DNA of 64,000 bases, taken from positions 434,001-498,000 of the forward strand of contig CP129466.1 in NCBI GenBank assembly GCA_030583605.1. Reading direction: 5' to 3'. The notes below the pieces were generated by a model. That model ran no database searches and was not told the origin of the DNA. It was given only the letters and a program-made list of their open reading frames with translations. Source of the DNA: Gammaproteobacteria bacterium (lineage in GTDB: Bacteria; Pseudomonadota; Gammaproteobacteria; Steroidobacterales; GCA-2729495). Positions 54,440 to 63,002 of the stretch are shown piece after piece. The stretch's first letter is position 1, and every line of letters starts with the position of its first letter. A program made the translations under genes and the position numbers.

Positions 54440-54628
54440 TCAGGGCGCTTCGGCCGGGCCCTGCGTCGGCCTGGCCTGCTCGTCCTGGTCCCGCTTGGGG
54501 TCGCCGGCAGGCGGCGTTACGCTCGTGGGTTGCGGCTTGGCGGCGGGCGGTTCGGGCAGGTACAGATCACCCTTCAGGCCGCAGGCCCCCAGGACGATGG
54601 TCATCAACATCCAGGTCGCAACGCGCAT
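54440..54628 (-). CDS. lptM: LPS-assembly lipoprotein LptM (YifL-like)
   Basis: 62 residues. The signal peptide and lipobox give LGACGLKGDLYLPEP; CGLKGxLYLP is the signature of LptM, the small lipoprotein that helps LptD mature. The rest is Pro/Gln-rich and disordered. In many gammaproteobacteria it sits upstream of lysA; here it is followed by the CbiX-like gene (25 bp downstream). Confidence 0.85.
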   Translation of the reverse strand: MRVATWMLMTIVLGACGLKGDLYLPEPPAAKPQPTSVTPPAGDPKRDQDEQARPTQGPAEAP

Positions 54629-54943
54629 GGGTTGATTATAGGCATGGCCGCGGCTGCAGCGCTGGTGGCCACGCGTTCGCCGGTGATCCGGGCCGGCCGG
54701 GTGTGCGACTGGCCGCCGGCGGGCTTATAGTAGGCTCGCTTGCCCGGTGGACGGCCGCGGCAGGCGCAGGACTATCACGCTGACAGGATGGGGGAGCGTT
54801 GAGGCCAGCTGGCAGAGGCAGGCGTAGCGCCGATTTCTCACGGAATCTGGCGACAAGCGGTGCATGGTCGGCGCGAGTGCCGCGACGGCCACGCGTAGCA
54901 CCGGATTTGTCCTGTCGCTGCCCGTGCCGGCCGGGTTGAGCGG
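54629..54943. other. Divergent intergenic region, lptM / hybrid kinase
   Basis: No supported gene. TATAGT at 54726-54731 could be a -10 box for the kinase, but there is no good -35. Confidence 0.4.
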
Positions 54944-56458
54944 ATGTTGCCCGACAAACTCAGTCAGAGCATGCTCGAGTCCACGCCCGACGCCATGGTG
55001 ATCGTGGATGCGGCCGGCACGATCTGCTTCGCCAATCGCCAGGCAGGCGCGTTGTTCGGCTACGGTGCAGGAGAGCTGCTCGGCCAGTCGGTCGAAGCCC
55101 TGCTGCCGGCGCGTTTTCGCGGCAGCCATGCCGCCCATCGCGGGCGTTTCGCCGGCGAGATGCGCGTTCGCCCGATGGGCAGCGGCCTCGACCTGTATGC
55201 GGTGCGGCGCGATGGCAGCGAGTTTCCCGCGGAGATCAGCCTCGCGCCGATCGAGGGCATCGGCGAACCGTTGATCGCGGCGGCGATCCGCGACGTGACC
55301 GCGCGCAAACGCATCGAGGCGGAACTGGTGGCGGCGCGGGAGGCTGCCGATGCCGCCAACCGTGCGAAGAGCCGCTTTCTCGCGGCTGCGAGCCACGATC
55401 TGCGCCAGCCGCTGCAGACCTTGTCCATGCTGAACGGCGCGCTGCGCCGGGCAGTCAAGGCATCGGCCCCGGCCGACGCACTCGAACACCAGGCACTGGC
55501 CATCGGCACGATGTCCCGGCTGCTCAATTCCCTGCTCGACATCAGCAAGCTGGAGTCCGGTGCGATCAAGCCCGAGGTGACCGACTTCGAGGTCGCAACG
55601 CTGTTCGACGAGTTGCGCGCGGAGTTCACCGCGCTCGCCGCGAGCAAGGGGCTGGAACTGCGGGTCGATGCCTGCGTGGATTGCGCCCACAGCGATCGTT
55701 CGCTGGTGGGGCAGATCCTGCAGAACCTGGTGGCGAACGCCATTAAGTACACGCGGGAGGGCTGGGTGCAACTGCGTTGCCTGCACGAGCGTGCGTTGAT
55801 CCGCATCGAGGTGCTGGATACCGGGATCGGGATCGCGCCGGAAGCGCTCGGGCAGATCTTCGAGGAGTTCTACCAGGTCGACGTGCCGGCCAACACGGTG
55901 CGCGACGGTTGTGGACTCGGCCTGAGCATCGTCGAGCGCCTGGTGCGGTTGCTCGACCTGCGGCTCGAAGTGGATTCGAAGCCGGGCCGCGGCTCGCGTT
56001 TCTCGCTGTCCCTGCCTGCCGCCAGCGCGGTGCCGCGGGGCGCTGGCGCCGGCGGCCAGACGATGGGCGATCCTGCCGCTAGCGCAAATGCCACGGTGCT
56101 GCTCATCGAGGACGACGCGGCCGTGCGCAACGCCACGCGCCTGCTGCTGCAGGCCGAGGGCTACCAGGTCACGGCGGCCGGCTCCCTCGACGAAGCGCTG
56201 CAGCTCGCTGCCACCGCGCGCACGGCGCCGCGGCTGCTGATCTCCGATTACCACCTGGGCTCAGGCGTGACCGGTACCGATGCGATCGCTGCGCTGCGCC
56301 ACTCGTTCGGGCGTGAGACTGCCGCCCTCCTGATCACGGGCGATACCTCCACCGCCATGCAGGAGATCGGCCGCGACCCGCGGTTGCGGCTGATGAGCAA
56401 GCCGGTCGACGCGGAGCAGTTGCTCGCGGCGGTGCAGGAGTTGATCGAGTCCGGCTGA
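54944..56458 (+). CDS. Hybrid sensor histidine kinase (PAS-HisKA-HATPase-REC)
   Basis: 504 residues, cytosolic. PAS domain about 8-120 (DAMVIVDAAGTICFAN). HisKA has His151 in AAASHDLRQPLQTLS, the HDLRQPLQ variant common to hybrid kinases. HATPase has NLVANAIKYT, DTGIGIAP and GCGLGLSIVERL. The C-terminal REC domain (about 384-500) has LLIEDD, Asp435 in LLISDYHLG, TGDTS and the Lys of MSKPVD. No output domain is fused, so a separate phosphotransfer partner or regulator is needed. The 315-bp upstream gap separates it from lptM. Confidence 0.9.
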   Translation: MLPDKLSQSMLESTPDAMVIVDAAGTICFANRQAGALFGYGAGELLGQSVEALLPARFRGSHAAHRGRFAGEMRVRPMGSGLDLYAVRRDGSEFPAEISLAPIEGIGEPLIAAAIRDVTARKRIEAELVAAREAADAANRAKSRFLAAASHDLRQPLQTLSMLNGALRRAVKASAPADALEHQALAIGTMSRLLNSLLDISKLESGAIKPEVTDFEVATLFDELRAEFTALAASKGLELRVDACVDCAHSDRSLVGQILQNLVANAIKYTREGWVQLRCLHERALIRIEVLDTGIGIAPEALGQIFEEFYQVDVPANTVRDGCGLGLSIVERLVRLLDLRLEVDSKPGRGSRFSLSLPAASAVPRGAGAGGQTMGDPAASANATVLLIEDDAAVRNATRLLLQAEGYQVTAAGSLDEALQLAATARTAPRLLISDYHLGSGVTGTDAIAALRHSFGRETAALLITGDTSTAMQEIGRDPRLRLMSKPVDAEQLLAAVQELIESG

Positions 56459-56463
56459 GTGAC

Positions 56464-56494
56464 GGCCAACAGTTATGCCTCAGCCTGCTAGCGG
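56464..56494 (+). repeat. 31-bp convergent-end motif, copy 3
   Basis: It begins GGCCAACAG, has TTATGCCTCAGCCTG in the middle and ends CTAGCGG. It lies between the hybrid kinase and argH and carries the argH stop. GACGGCC (56461-56467) and GGCCGTC (56492-56498) add a 7-bp flanking stem. Confidence 0.5.
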
Positions 56495-57678
56495 CCGTCC
56501 TTCAGTTCCTTCGCGATCCGCTGGTACGCCTCGCGGAAGCTGATGCCTTCCTCGAGTACGAGCCGGTTGGCGCGCCCGGCAGCGTAGATGCCGGGGTCGA
56601 GTTCGATGTTCTCGGGGCGGAATCCGACGCCATCGACCAGTGCCTTCATGATCAGGCAGCTCTCGCGCGTGACGTCGATGGCGCGAAACAGCGGCGCCTT
56701 CATGCGCTGCAGATCACGCTGATAGCCCGAGGGCAGTTTCGCCGGCAGCGCCAGGATCTCGGTGAGTGCCGCCTGCAGCGTCGCACCCGCGGCGCGCACC
56801 AGTTCCAGCACGTCGGGGTTGCGTTTCTGCGGCATGATGGACGAGCCGGTGGTCATGTTCGCCGGCAGCGTCACGAACGCGAACTCCTGCGAATAGAAAA
56901 GGAGCAGGTCGGCGGCAAGCCGGCCGAGATCCTGCATGAGCAGCGTCAGCTCGAACACCAGCGTCGCCTCGGCCTTGCCACGCGAGATCTGCACGGCAGT
57001 CACAGGCTCGTGGATCGCGTCGAAGCCGAGTTGCTTGCGCGTGGATTCACGGTCTATCGGCAAACCCGGTGCGCCGTAACCGGCCGCACTGCCGAGCGGG
57101 TTCTTCGCCGCCCGGCGCCGGGCGGCGGCAATTCCCGCGGCGTCGTCGCGGATCTCCGCCGCGAAACCGTCGGCCCACAGGTGCACAGAACTCGGCATCG
57201 CCTGCTGCATGTGGGTGTAACCGGGCAGGGCAGTGTCGGCTTCGCGCTGGCCGAGCGCGGTGAGTGCCTCGGCGACCGCAAGCGCCGCGCGCTCGAGATC
57301 GCGCCCGGTGTCGAGCAGGTACAGGCGCAGGGCCGTCAGCAACTGGTCGTTGCGCGAGCGGCCGAGGTGGATGCGCCGCCCCGCCTCGCCGATGGCCTCG
57401 GTCAGCCGGCGTTCGAGCGCGGTATGCACATCCTCGTCATCGAGCGTGATATGCCATTCGCCGGCGGTGTGGCTGACCGCGAGTGCCTGGAGGCCGGCGC
57501 AGATTGCGTCGAAGTCCGCTGCGCCGAGCAGCTTCTGCTGGTGCAGCATGGTCGCGTGCGCGATGGAGCCGCGTACGTCGTACGGGACCAGGCGCTCATC
57601 GAGGAGATGATCCTCGCCCGCGGTGTAGCGCAGGACGCGCGCGTCGAGTGCCTCGCCTTTCTCCCAGAGTCTGCTCAT
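56488..57678 (-). CDS. argH: Argininosuccinate lyase
   Basis: 396 residues, shorter than the usual ~460. The superfamily signature GSSIMPQKRNPD is intact, as are RSRNDQ and GYTHMQQAMP. The ATG at 57678 has AGGAG 7 bp upstream; a longer reading to 57861 would run into argB. It cleaves argininosuccinate to arginine and fumarate, the last step of the pathway. It is the last gene of the arginine operon, 43 bp after argB. Confidence 0.93.
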   Translation of the reverse strand: MSRLWEKGEALDARVLRYTAGEDHLLDERLVPYDVRGSIAHATMLHQQKLLGAADFDAICAGLQALAVSHTAGEWHITLDDEDVHTALERRLTEAIGEAGRRIHLGRSRNDQLLTALRLYLLDTGRDLERAALAVAEALTALGQREADTALPGYTHMQQAMPSSVHLWADGFAAEIRDDAAGIAAARRRAAKNPLGSAAGYGAPGLPIDRESTRKQLGFDAIHEPVTAVQISRGKAEATLVFELTLLMQDLGRLAADLLLFYSQEFAFVTLPANMTTGSSIMPQKRNPDVLELVRAAGATLQAALTEILALPAKLPSGYQRDLQRMKAPLFRAIDVTRESCLIMKALVDGVGFRPENIELDPGIYAAGRANRLVLEEGISFREAYQRIAKELKDGR

Positions 57679-57721
57679 CGGAATTCTCCTGTGCGCGATG
57701 GCGTCGCGGCTCGCGCCGCTC

Positions 57722-58657
57722 CTACACCGGCAGGGACTTCTCCTCCTTCGACAGCGTGGCGATGTTCTCCACGACCAGCGTGCCGGTGCCCTCGTTCGTG
57801 AAGATCTCCAGCAGCAGGCTGTCCGGCACCTTGTACGAGATGACATGCACCCGCGGCACACCGCCCCGGATCGCGGCGTCGATGGCGCGCGCCTTCGGCA
57901 GCATGCCGTCGGCGAGGGCGCCGGCTTTCTCCAGTCGTTCCAGCCCGGCGAGGTCCACGTAGGAAATCAGCGAGCCGGGGTCGTTGCGGTTCTCGAGGAT
58001 TCCCGGCGCCCCGGTCGCCAGCACCAGCTTGGCGGCGCCAAGCGCCGAGGCCAGCGCAGCGGCCACCGTGTCGGCATTGATATTGAGCAGCGTGCCGGTT
58101 TCGTCCGCCGACAGTGGGCTCACCACCGGCAGCAGGCCGTTCTCGAGCTGGGTGGTGAGCACCGCGGTGTCCACCCGCTCGATGTCGCCGACGTAGCCGT
58201 AGTCCACTGGCTCCGCCCGCCCGGCCACCCTGACGGGTGCGCGCCGGCGGGCGCGAATCAGCCCGACATCCACGCCGCTCACTCCGATGGCCGGCAGTTC
58301 GAGCTGGCGGCAGGCGGCCACGATCTGGGTGTTTATCTGGCCGTTGAGCACCATGGTGGCGACCTCGAGCGTGCGTTCGTCGGTGACCCGCCGGCCCTCG
58401 ACCATGCGGGTCTCCACGCCGAGCGCCTCGGCAAGCCGCGTGCTCTGCGGGCCGCCGCCGTGCACCAGCACGGTCCGGATGCCGACCTGGTGCAGGATGG
58501 CCAGCTGTTCGATCAGCGCACGCGTGCTCGCCGGGTCGGCGAATACTTCTCCGCCGGCCTTGATGACGAAGGTCTTGCGCCGGTACAGGCGCACATAGGG
58601 CGCGGCATGGCGCAGCGCCGCCACCACGATGTCGCGATTCTGCGGGTTCTGCAGCAT
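57722..58657 (-). CDS. argB: Acetylglutamate kinase
   Basis: 311 residues, amino acid kinase fold. FVIKAGGEVF, VLVHGGGPQSTRLAEALG and NINADTVAAALASALGAAKLVLAT cover the nucleotide- and substrate-binding loops. It phosphorylates N-acetylglutamate (or N-succinylglutamate if the pathway uses succinyl intermediates). It lies 3 bp downstream of the transcarbamylase gene. It is single-domain, unlike the kinase-acetyltransferase fusion of Xanthomonas. Confidence 0.91.
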   Translation of the reverse strand: MLQNPQNRDIVVAALRHAAPYVRLYRRKTFVIKAGGEVFADPASTRALIEQLAILHQVGIRTVLVHGGGPQSTRLAEALGVETRMVEGRRVTDERTLEVATMVLNGQINTQIVAACRQLELPAIGVSGVDVGLIRARRRAPVRVAGRAEPVDYGYVGDIERVDTAVLTTQLENGLLPVVSPLSADETGTLLNINADTVAAALASALGAAKLVLATGAPGILENRNDPGSLISYVDLAGLERLEKAGALADGMLPKARAIDAAIRGGVPRVHVISYKVPDSLLLEIFTNEGTGTLVVENIATLSKEEKSLPV

Positions 58658-58660
58658 GTT

Positions 58661-59674
58661 CTAGGCTCCCGGTCCGAGCATCTGGAAGAGCACTGCCATC
58701 TGGGCCCACATCCGGTTCTGCGCCTCGTGGATGACCACGCTGCGCGGCCCGTCGAGCACCCGGTCTGTGACCGCCACGCCGCGGCGCACGGGCAGGCAGT
58801 GCATGAACCTGCAATCCGCGTGTGTGGTGGCGAACCAGGGATCGTCCACCCGCCAGTCCTGCAGATCCTCGCGCAGTTTCGCGTCGGCGACGCGATCGCC
58901 GTAGTGTCGCGTTGAGGACCATTCCTTGGCGTAGATCACGTGGGCCCCTTCAAGGGCTTCGCGCCGGTCGTTGGTCTCGCGCACGGATCCGCCCGAGGCG
59001 GCGGCCGCCTTGCGGGCCTTGTCCATGATCAGTTGCGGCAGCTCGAAGCCCTCGGGGCGCACGACGGTGACGTCCATGCCGCGCATCGCCGCCATGTGCA
59101 GCGTGGCGGAGGGCACCGCCAGCGGCAGCGCCTTCGGGTGCCAGGCCCAGGAGAGCACGAACTTGCCGCCGTTTCCGGCCACGCCGAGTTCGTCGAGGGT
59201 CTTCCAGTCCGCCAGGCTCTGGCAGGGATGCTGGATCGCGGATTCCATGTTGATGAGCGGAATCCGCACGAGCTCGCGCATCGCGTGGTACTCGCGGTCG
59301 GCGAGATCGTCCTCGATCCGCGCGCGGTTGGCGAAGGCGCGGATGCCGAGCGCATCGCCGTAGGAGGAGATCACCGGAATCGCTTCGCGCAGGTGCTCGG
59401 CGGCCACCCCGTCCATGACGATCCCGGAGCGGGTTTCCAGCCCATGGATGGACATGTCCGGCGAGATCACGAAGGAGCCGCCGCCAAGGCGCACCATGGC
59501 CGCCTGGAAGGACGACAGCGTGCGCAGCGACGGGCTCAGGAAGAGCAGCGCCAGCACTTTTCCGGCCAGCGCCTGGGGCTCGGGTTTTTTCTGCAGGCGA
59601 GTCGCGAGCGCGAGCAGCGCCTTGATCTGCGCGACATCGAAATCCGCGAGGTCGTTGAATTCCTTCAATGCCAT
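58661..59674 (-). CDS. argF': N-acetyl- or N-succinyl-ornithine carbamoyltransferase (ArgF')
   Basis: 337 residues. The carbamoyl-phosphate loop is SPSLRTLSSFQ, then INMESAIQHPCQSLAD and the C-terminal MHCLPVRRGVAVTD. NMESxxxHPCQ and CLPxRR are shared by the acetyl/succinyl-ornithine transcarbamylase branch rather than by ordinary ArgF. Glu80 in LETRSG aligns with Glu92, which favours the N-acetyl substrate in the Xanthomonas enzyme. The carboxylated Lys302 of that enzyme is Ala here (VAVTD), which is more like the succinyl type. The sequence therefore leaves the substrate undecided. Confidence 0.87.
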   Translation of the reverse strand: MALKEFNDLADFDVAQIKALLALATRLQKKPEPQALAGKVLALLFLSPSLRTLSSFQAAMVRLGGGSFVISPDMSIHGLETRSGIVMDGVAAEHLREAIPVISSYGDALGIRAFANRARIEDDLADREYHAMRELVRIPLINMESAIQHPCQSLADWKTLDELGVAGNGGKFVLSWAWHPKALPLAVPSATLHMAAMRGMDVTVVRPEGFELPQLIMDKARKAAAASGGSVRETNDRREALEGAHVIYAKEWSSTRHYGDRVADAKLREDLQDWRVDDPWFATTHADCRFMHCLPVRRGVAVTDRVLDGPRSVVIHEAQNRMWAQMAVLFQMLGPGA

Positions 59675-59720
59675 GACATGTTCCTTGTATATGCGATTCC
59701 GGTCCGGTCCGACGCCCGCA

Positions 59721-60875
59721 TCAGCCGATGTCCGCGAGCGCGTTGAGCAGTTCGTGCACGTGATGCCGTTCGAGGATCAGCGGTGGCAGCAGCCGGATGA
59801 CCGCCGGATCCGCGCTGGTCCCGACCAGGATCCCGCGGTCGAGCAGTAACCCGAGCATCTCCCGCGCGCTGCGCCGGCAGCGCAGCCCGAGCAGGAAGCC
59901 CGCGCCCTGCGCGCTTTCGACCGGCCCGAGCGGCATCGCCGCGAGAATCTCCCGCGACAGCGTGCGCACGTTCTCGATCAGGCGATCACGTTCGATCACC
60001 TCGATCACGGTGGAGATCAGCGCGCTCGCGATCGGTCCGCCGCCGAAGGTCGTCCCAAGGTCGCCGTGTTTCAACTGCCCGGCGATCGATGGGCGCAGCA
60101 GCAGCGCGCCGCAGGGAAAGCCCGCGCCCAGCGATTTCGCGACGGTGAGCATGTCGGGCGCCACCTCGCTGCCGGAAAGCTCGATGGCGAACGGCGCCCC
60201 GCAGCGTCCCATGCCGCTCTGGATCTCGTCGATGATCAGCAGGGCGCCGTGCGCCCGGCAGCTTGCGGAAATGCTCTGGATGAACTGCGGGTCGAGCGCT
60301 ACCGCTCCCGCCTGCCCCTGGACGGGTTCGAGGATCACCGCGGCCACGGTGTCGTCGATCATGCGTGTGGCCCCGACCAGGTCATTGCGCGGAATGAACC
60401 CGACATCGAATGGCGTACGCGGGAAGCCGTACCACTTGCCGGCGGCCGACCAGGTCACCGCGGCGGCTGCGGCGGTGCGGCCGTGAAAGCCGTGCTCGAC
60501 CGCGAGAACCCTCGACCGGCCGGTGAGCCGGCAGGCGATCCGCAGGGCATTCTCGTTCGCTTCGGCGCCGCTGTTGCTGAAGAAGACGCGATCGAGGCCC
60601 GGCGGCGCGAAGGCCGCCAGCCTGCGTGCCGCTTCTTCGCGCACCTCGAGGGCAACCGCATTGCTCTGGAAAAACAGCGCTCGCGCCTGGCTCTCGATGG
60701 TGCGCAGGATGTCTGGATGGCCGTAGCCGAGCCCGGCCACGGCGTGCCCGCCATAGAAGTCGATGACGCGCCGGCTGCCGTCGCTGAGGTACACGCCTTC
60801 GCCGGTGACCGGCCGGAAGGGCAGGTAGGGGTAGACGTCGAGCAGGTGGCTCGTGGTGGCATTTTCCGGTGTCAT
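59721..60875 (-). CDS. argD: Acetyl/succinyl-ornithine aminotransferase
   Basis: 384 residues, class III PLP aminotransferase. The active Lys lies in MLTVAKSLGAGFPCGALL, the PLP-contacting NSGAEANENALRIA and IIDEIQSGMGRCG are present, and GTTFGGGPIASA follows. It converts the semialdehyde made by ArgC to N-acylornithine. The ATG at 60875 is the first credible start. The argC stop lies 4 bp upstream. Confidence 0.92.
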   Translation of the reverse strand: MTPENATTSHLLDVYPYLPFRPVTGEGVYLSDGSRRVIDFYGGHAVAGLGYGHPDILRTIESQARALFFQSNAVALEVREEAARRLAAFAPPGLDRVFFSNSGAEANENALRIACRLTGRSRVLAVEHGFHGRTAAAAAVTWSAAGKWYGFPRTPFDVGFIPRNDLVGATRMIDDTVAAVILEPVQGQAGAVALDPQFIQSISASCRAHGALLIIDEIQSGMGRCGAPFAIELSGSEVAPDMLTVAKSLGAGFPCGALLLRPSIAGQLKHGDLGTTFGGGPIASALISTVIEVIERDRLIENVRTLSREILAAMPLGPVESAQGAGFLLGLRCRRSAREMLGLLLDRGILVGTSADPAVIRLLPPLILERHHVHELLNALADIG

Positions 60876-60879
60876 GGCG

Positions 60880-61938
60880 CTACACCCAGCCCGCGGCCGG
60901 CGCGGTGAGGCCCGCGTTCTCCGCGAACCCGAGCTTGCGATTGAGCCACTGCAGCGCGCCGCCGGCGGCACCTTTGACCAGGTTGTCCTCGACCACCATG
61001 ACCGCAACGCTGCCGCCGTCGACGGCAACGCCGATCTCACTGTAGTTGCTGCCGACGACGTCCTTCAGGCGCGGCATGCCATCTACCACCGTGACGAACT
61101 CCCCGGCGGCATAGAACGTCCGCAATGCATCACGCAGCGCATCGGCCCCGAGCGGCTGGCGCAGCCGGGCCTGGAGCGTCATGTGGATGCCGCGTGCGAA
61201 GGGCCCCGACTGCGGAACGAAATGTAATTGCGGGCGCGTGCCGGTCAGCTGCTCGCAGATGCCAGCCACCTCGGGCGCATGCCGGTGGCCGAGCGGCTGG
61301 TAGGCGAACAGGTTTGCGTGGCGCTCCGGGTGATGCGTGGTGGCGATCGGCGAGCGGCCCGCCCCGGTGCTGCCGGTCACGCCGGCGGCGAAGAACTCGG
61401 GCTCGCTGAGGTCGAGTTCGAGCAACGGCACTGCGGCAAGCAGCATCGCGGTCGCGAAGCAGCCCGGGTGCGCGATATGCGGGCGGTCCGTTGCCGGCAG
61501 ATGCTCCGGCAGCGCGCAGGCGAACGATGCCAGCAGATCCGGGGCGCCGTGCGCATGCCGGTAGACCGCCTCGTAGGCGCCCGCGGTCGCAAACCGGAAG
61601 TCCGCCGAGCAGTCCACCACGGTGAGATCCGTGCCGCGTTCCCGCGCCCAGCTGATAAAAGAGGCGAGCAACGCGGCGCTTGCGCCGTGCGGTGCGGCGG
61701 AGAGCAGCGCGAGCCGCCCCGGCCCGAACAGCTCCAGGAACGATTCGCGGGACTGGAACCTGAGCCCGCCAAGCCTCGCGCGCAAGTGCGGGAAGGCCGA
61801 GGCAAGCGGCTTGCCCGCCTGGCTTTCCGAGAGGATGCCCGCAAGCTCGAGCTGCGGATGGTCGAGCACGAGGCGCAGCAACTCGCCCGCGACGTAGCCG
61901 CTGCCGCCGACGATCACGGTGGGCACGGCGCCGTTCAT
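60880..61938 (-). CDS. argC: N-acyl-gamma-glutamyl-phosphate reductase
   Basis: 352 residues. The Rossmann start TVIVGGSGYVAGELLRL, the catalytic Cys in HPGCFATAM and the family loop GVTGSTGAGRSPIATTHHPE match ArgC. It reduces the acyl-glutamyl phosphate made by ArgB. The ATG overlaps the stop of the P-loop gene (ATGA). Confidence 0.94.
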   Translation of the reverse strand: MNGAVPTVIVGGSGYVAGELLRLVLDHPQLELAGILSESQAGKPLASAFPHLRARLGGLRFQSRESFLELFGPGRLALLSAAPHGASAALLASFISWARERGTDLTVVDCSADFRFATAGAYEAVYRHAHGAPDLLASFACALPEHLPATDRPHIAHPGCFATAMLLAAVPLLELDLSEPEFFAAGVTGSTGAGRSPIATTHHPERHANLFAYQPLGHRHAPEVAGICEQLTGTRPQLHFVPQSGPFARGIHMTLQARLRQPLGADALRDALRTFYAAGEFVTVVDGMPRLKDVVGSNYSEIGVAVDGGSVAVMVVEDNLVKGAAGGALQWLNRKLGFAENAGLTAPAAGWV

Positions 61939-63002
61939 GACGGCTGCCCCGGCGGAATGAGCCCGAGTGCGCGCACGACCGCATCGCCGAGCTCGGCCGC
62001 ATCGGTCACGGCGTTGATGGCCGTCACGCCGGTGCGCTCGCGGATGATGTCACGCCCGACCTGGTTGTCGGTCGACGGCCCGGTCACCACTGCCGGTTCG
62101 ATGCCGAACTCCCGGCGCAGCAGTTCGACGCCGCCCCAGGCCGCCACCGGATCGTTCGCCGACAGCACCACGCAGCTGAGCGCGGCGCGGATATCCTCCG
62201 CGCGCAGTATCGCCTCCACGCCGTAGGCACCGAGGATGCCGTCACCGAGCTCGAACACGATGACGTCGGGACGCCCCGCCGCCAGCCGCGTCATCATGGT
62301 CCGGGTGACGGACGGGCCGGTCGCCGCCGTCGTGCAGACCACGCCGAAGTCGGTGAAGATCATGGTATGGCGTGCGCCGGCATCCTCCATCGCGAGGATG
62401 TCGCGGCGCAGGGCGACGCCGGTGGATTTGAAGGCGTCCACCGTGTAATCGAAGTGGCGCAGCCGGCTGACGATCGCGCAGGCGGCCGCCGTCTTGCCGG
62501 CATTCATGCAGGTGCCGGCCAGGGCCACGACCGGCACGCCGCGTACGTCGAGCGGCGCTCCGGGGTCGAGCTTTTCGGCGCCGGCGCGCGCCGGCACGCC
62601 GATGCGCTCGCCGAGATAGGGAAAGTCGAGCACCGCGCCGAGCACGCGTGCCTCGAACGGCGCGCCGAAGCTCGCGTTGATGGAGTCGCACACGCCGATC
62701 ACGCCGCCCATGTTGAGGACCTGCAGCACGTCGCCCGGCGCGACTTTCTCGGGCAGGTGCCCGGAGTAGCCGAACAGCGCCTTGCGATGGCCGAGCGCGC
62801 CGACGATGACGTCGCCGCGCTTGAGCTGGGCCTGCCGTCCGCTGGTCAGCTCCAGCGTGTTGTACGTGCCCTTGTTGTTGAGGATCTCCGCGGCGACCAG
62901 CACCCCCTCCTCGCAGGGAATGTCCGCGCCCACGCGCAGCTCACGCGTGATGTGCGCGTGCTGCGCGACGGAGCCGATCTTGTCGGCGATGACGGTTTTC
63001 AC
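61935..63002 (-). CDS. P-loop NTPase of unknown function inside the arginine operon
   Basis: 355 residues from GTG at 63002, overlapping the argG stop by 4 bp and argC by 4 bp. Residues 1-140 look beta-rich (GVLVAAEILNNKGTYNTLEL, LKRGDVIVGALGHRKALFGY). A Walker A loop GTCMNAGKTAAACAI lies at 163-177, followed by DAFKSTGVALRRD, IFTDFGVVCTT and VIVFELGDGILG, which resemble the dethiobiotin-synthetase/MobB-like P-loop class. It is not a known arginine enzyme. Its placement between argG and argC, with coupled translation, argues for a role in arginine synthesis or its regulation. I cannot name the reaction. Confidence 0.8.
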   Translation of the reverse strand: MKTVIADKIGSVAQHAHITRELRVGADIPCEEGVLVAAEILNNKGTYNTLELTSGRQAQLKRGDVIVGALGHRKALFGYSGHLPEKVAPGDVLQVLNMGGVIGVCDSINASFGAPFEARVLGAVLDFPYLGERIGVPARAGAEKLDPGAPLDVRGVPVVALAGTCMNAGKTAAACAIVSRLRHFDYTVDAFKSTGVALRRDILAMEDAGARHTMIFTDFGVVCTTAATGPSVTRTMMTRLAAGRPDVIVFELGDGILGAYGVEAILRAEDIRAALSCVVLSANDPVAAWGGVELLRREFGIEPAVVTGPSTDNQVGRDIIRERTGVTAINAVTDAAELGDAVVRALGLIPPGQPS

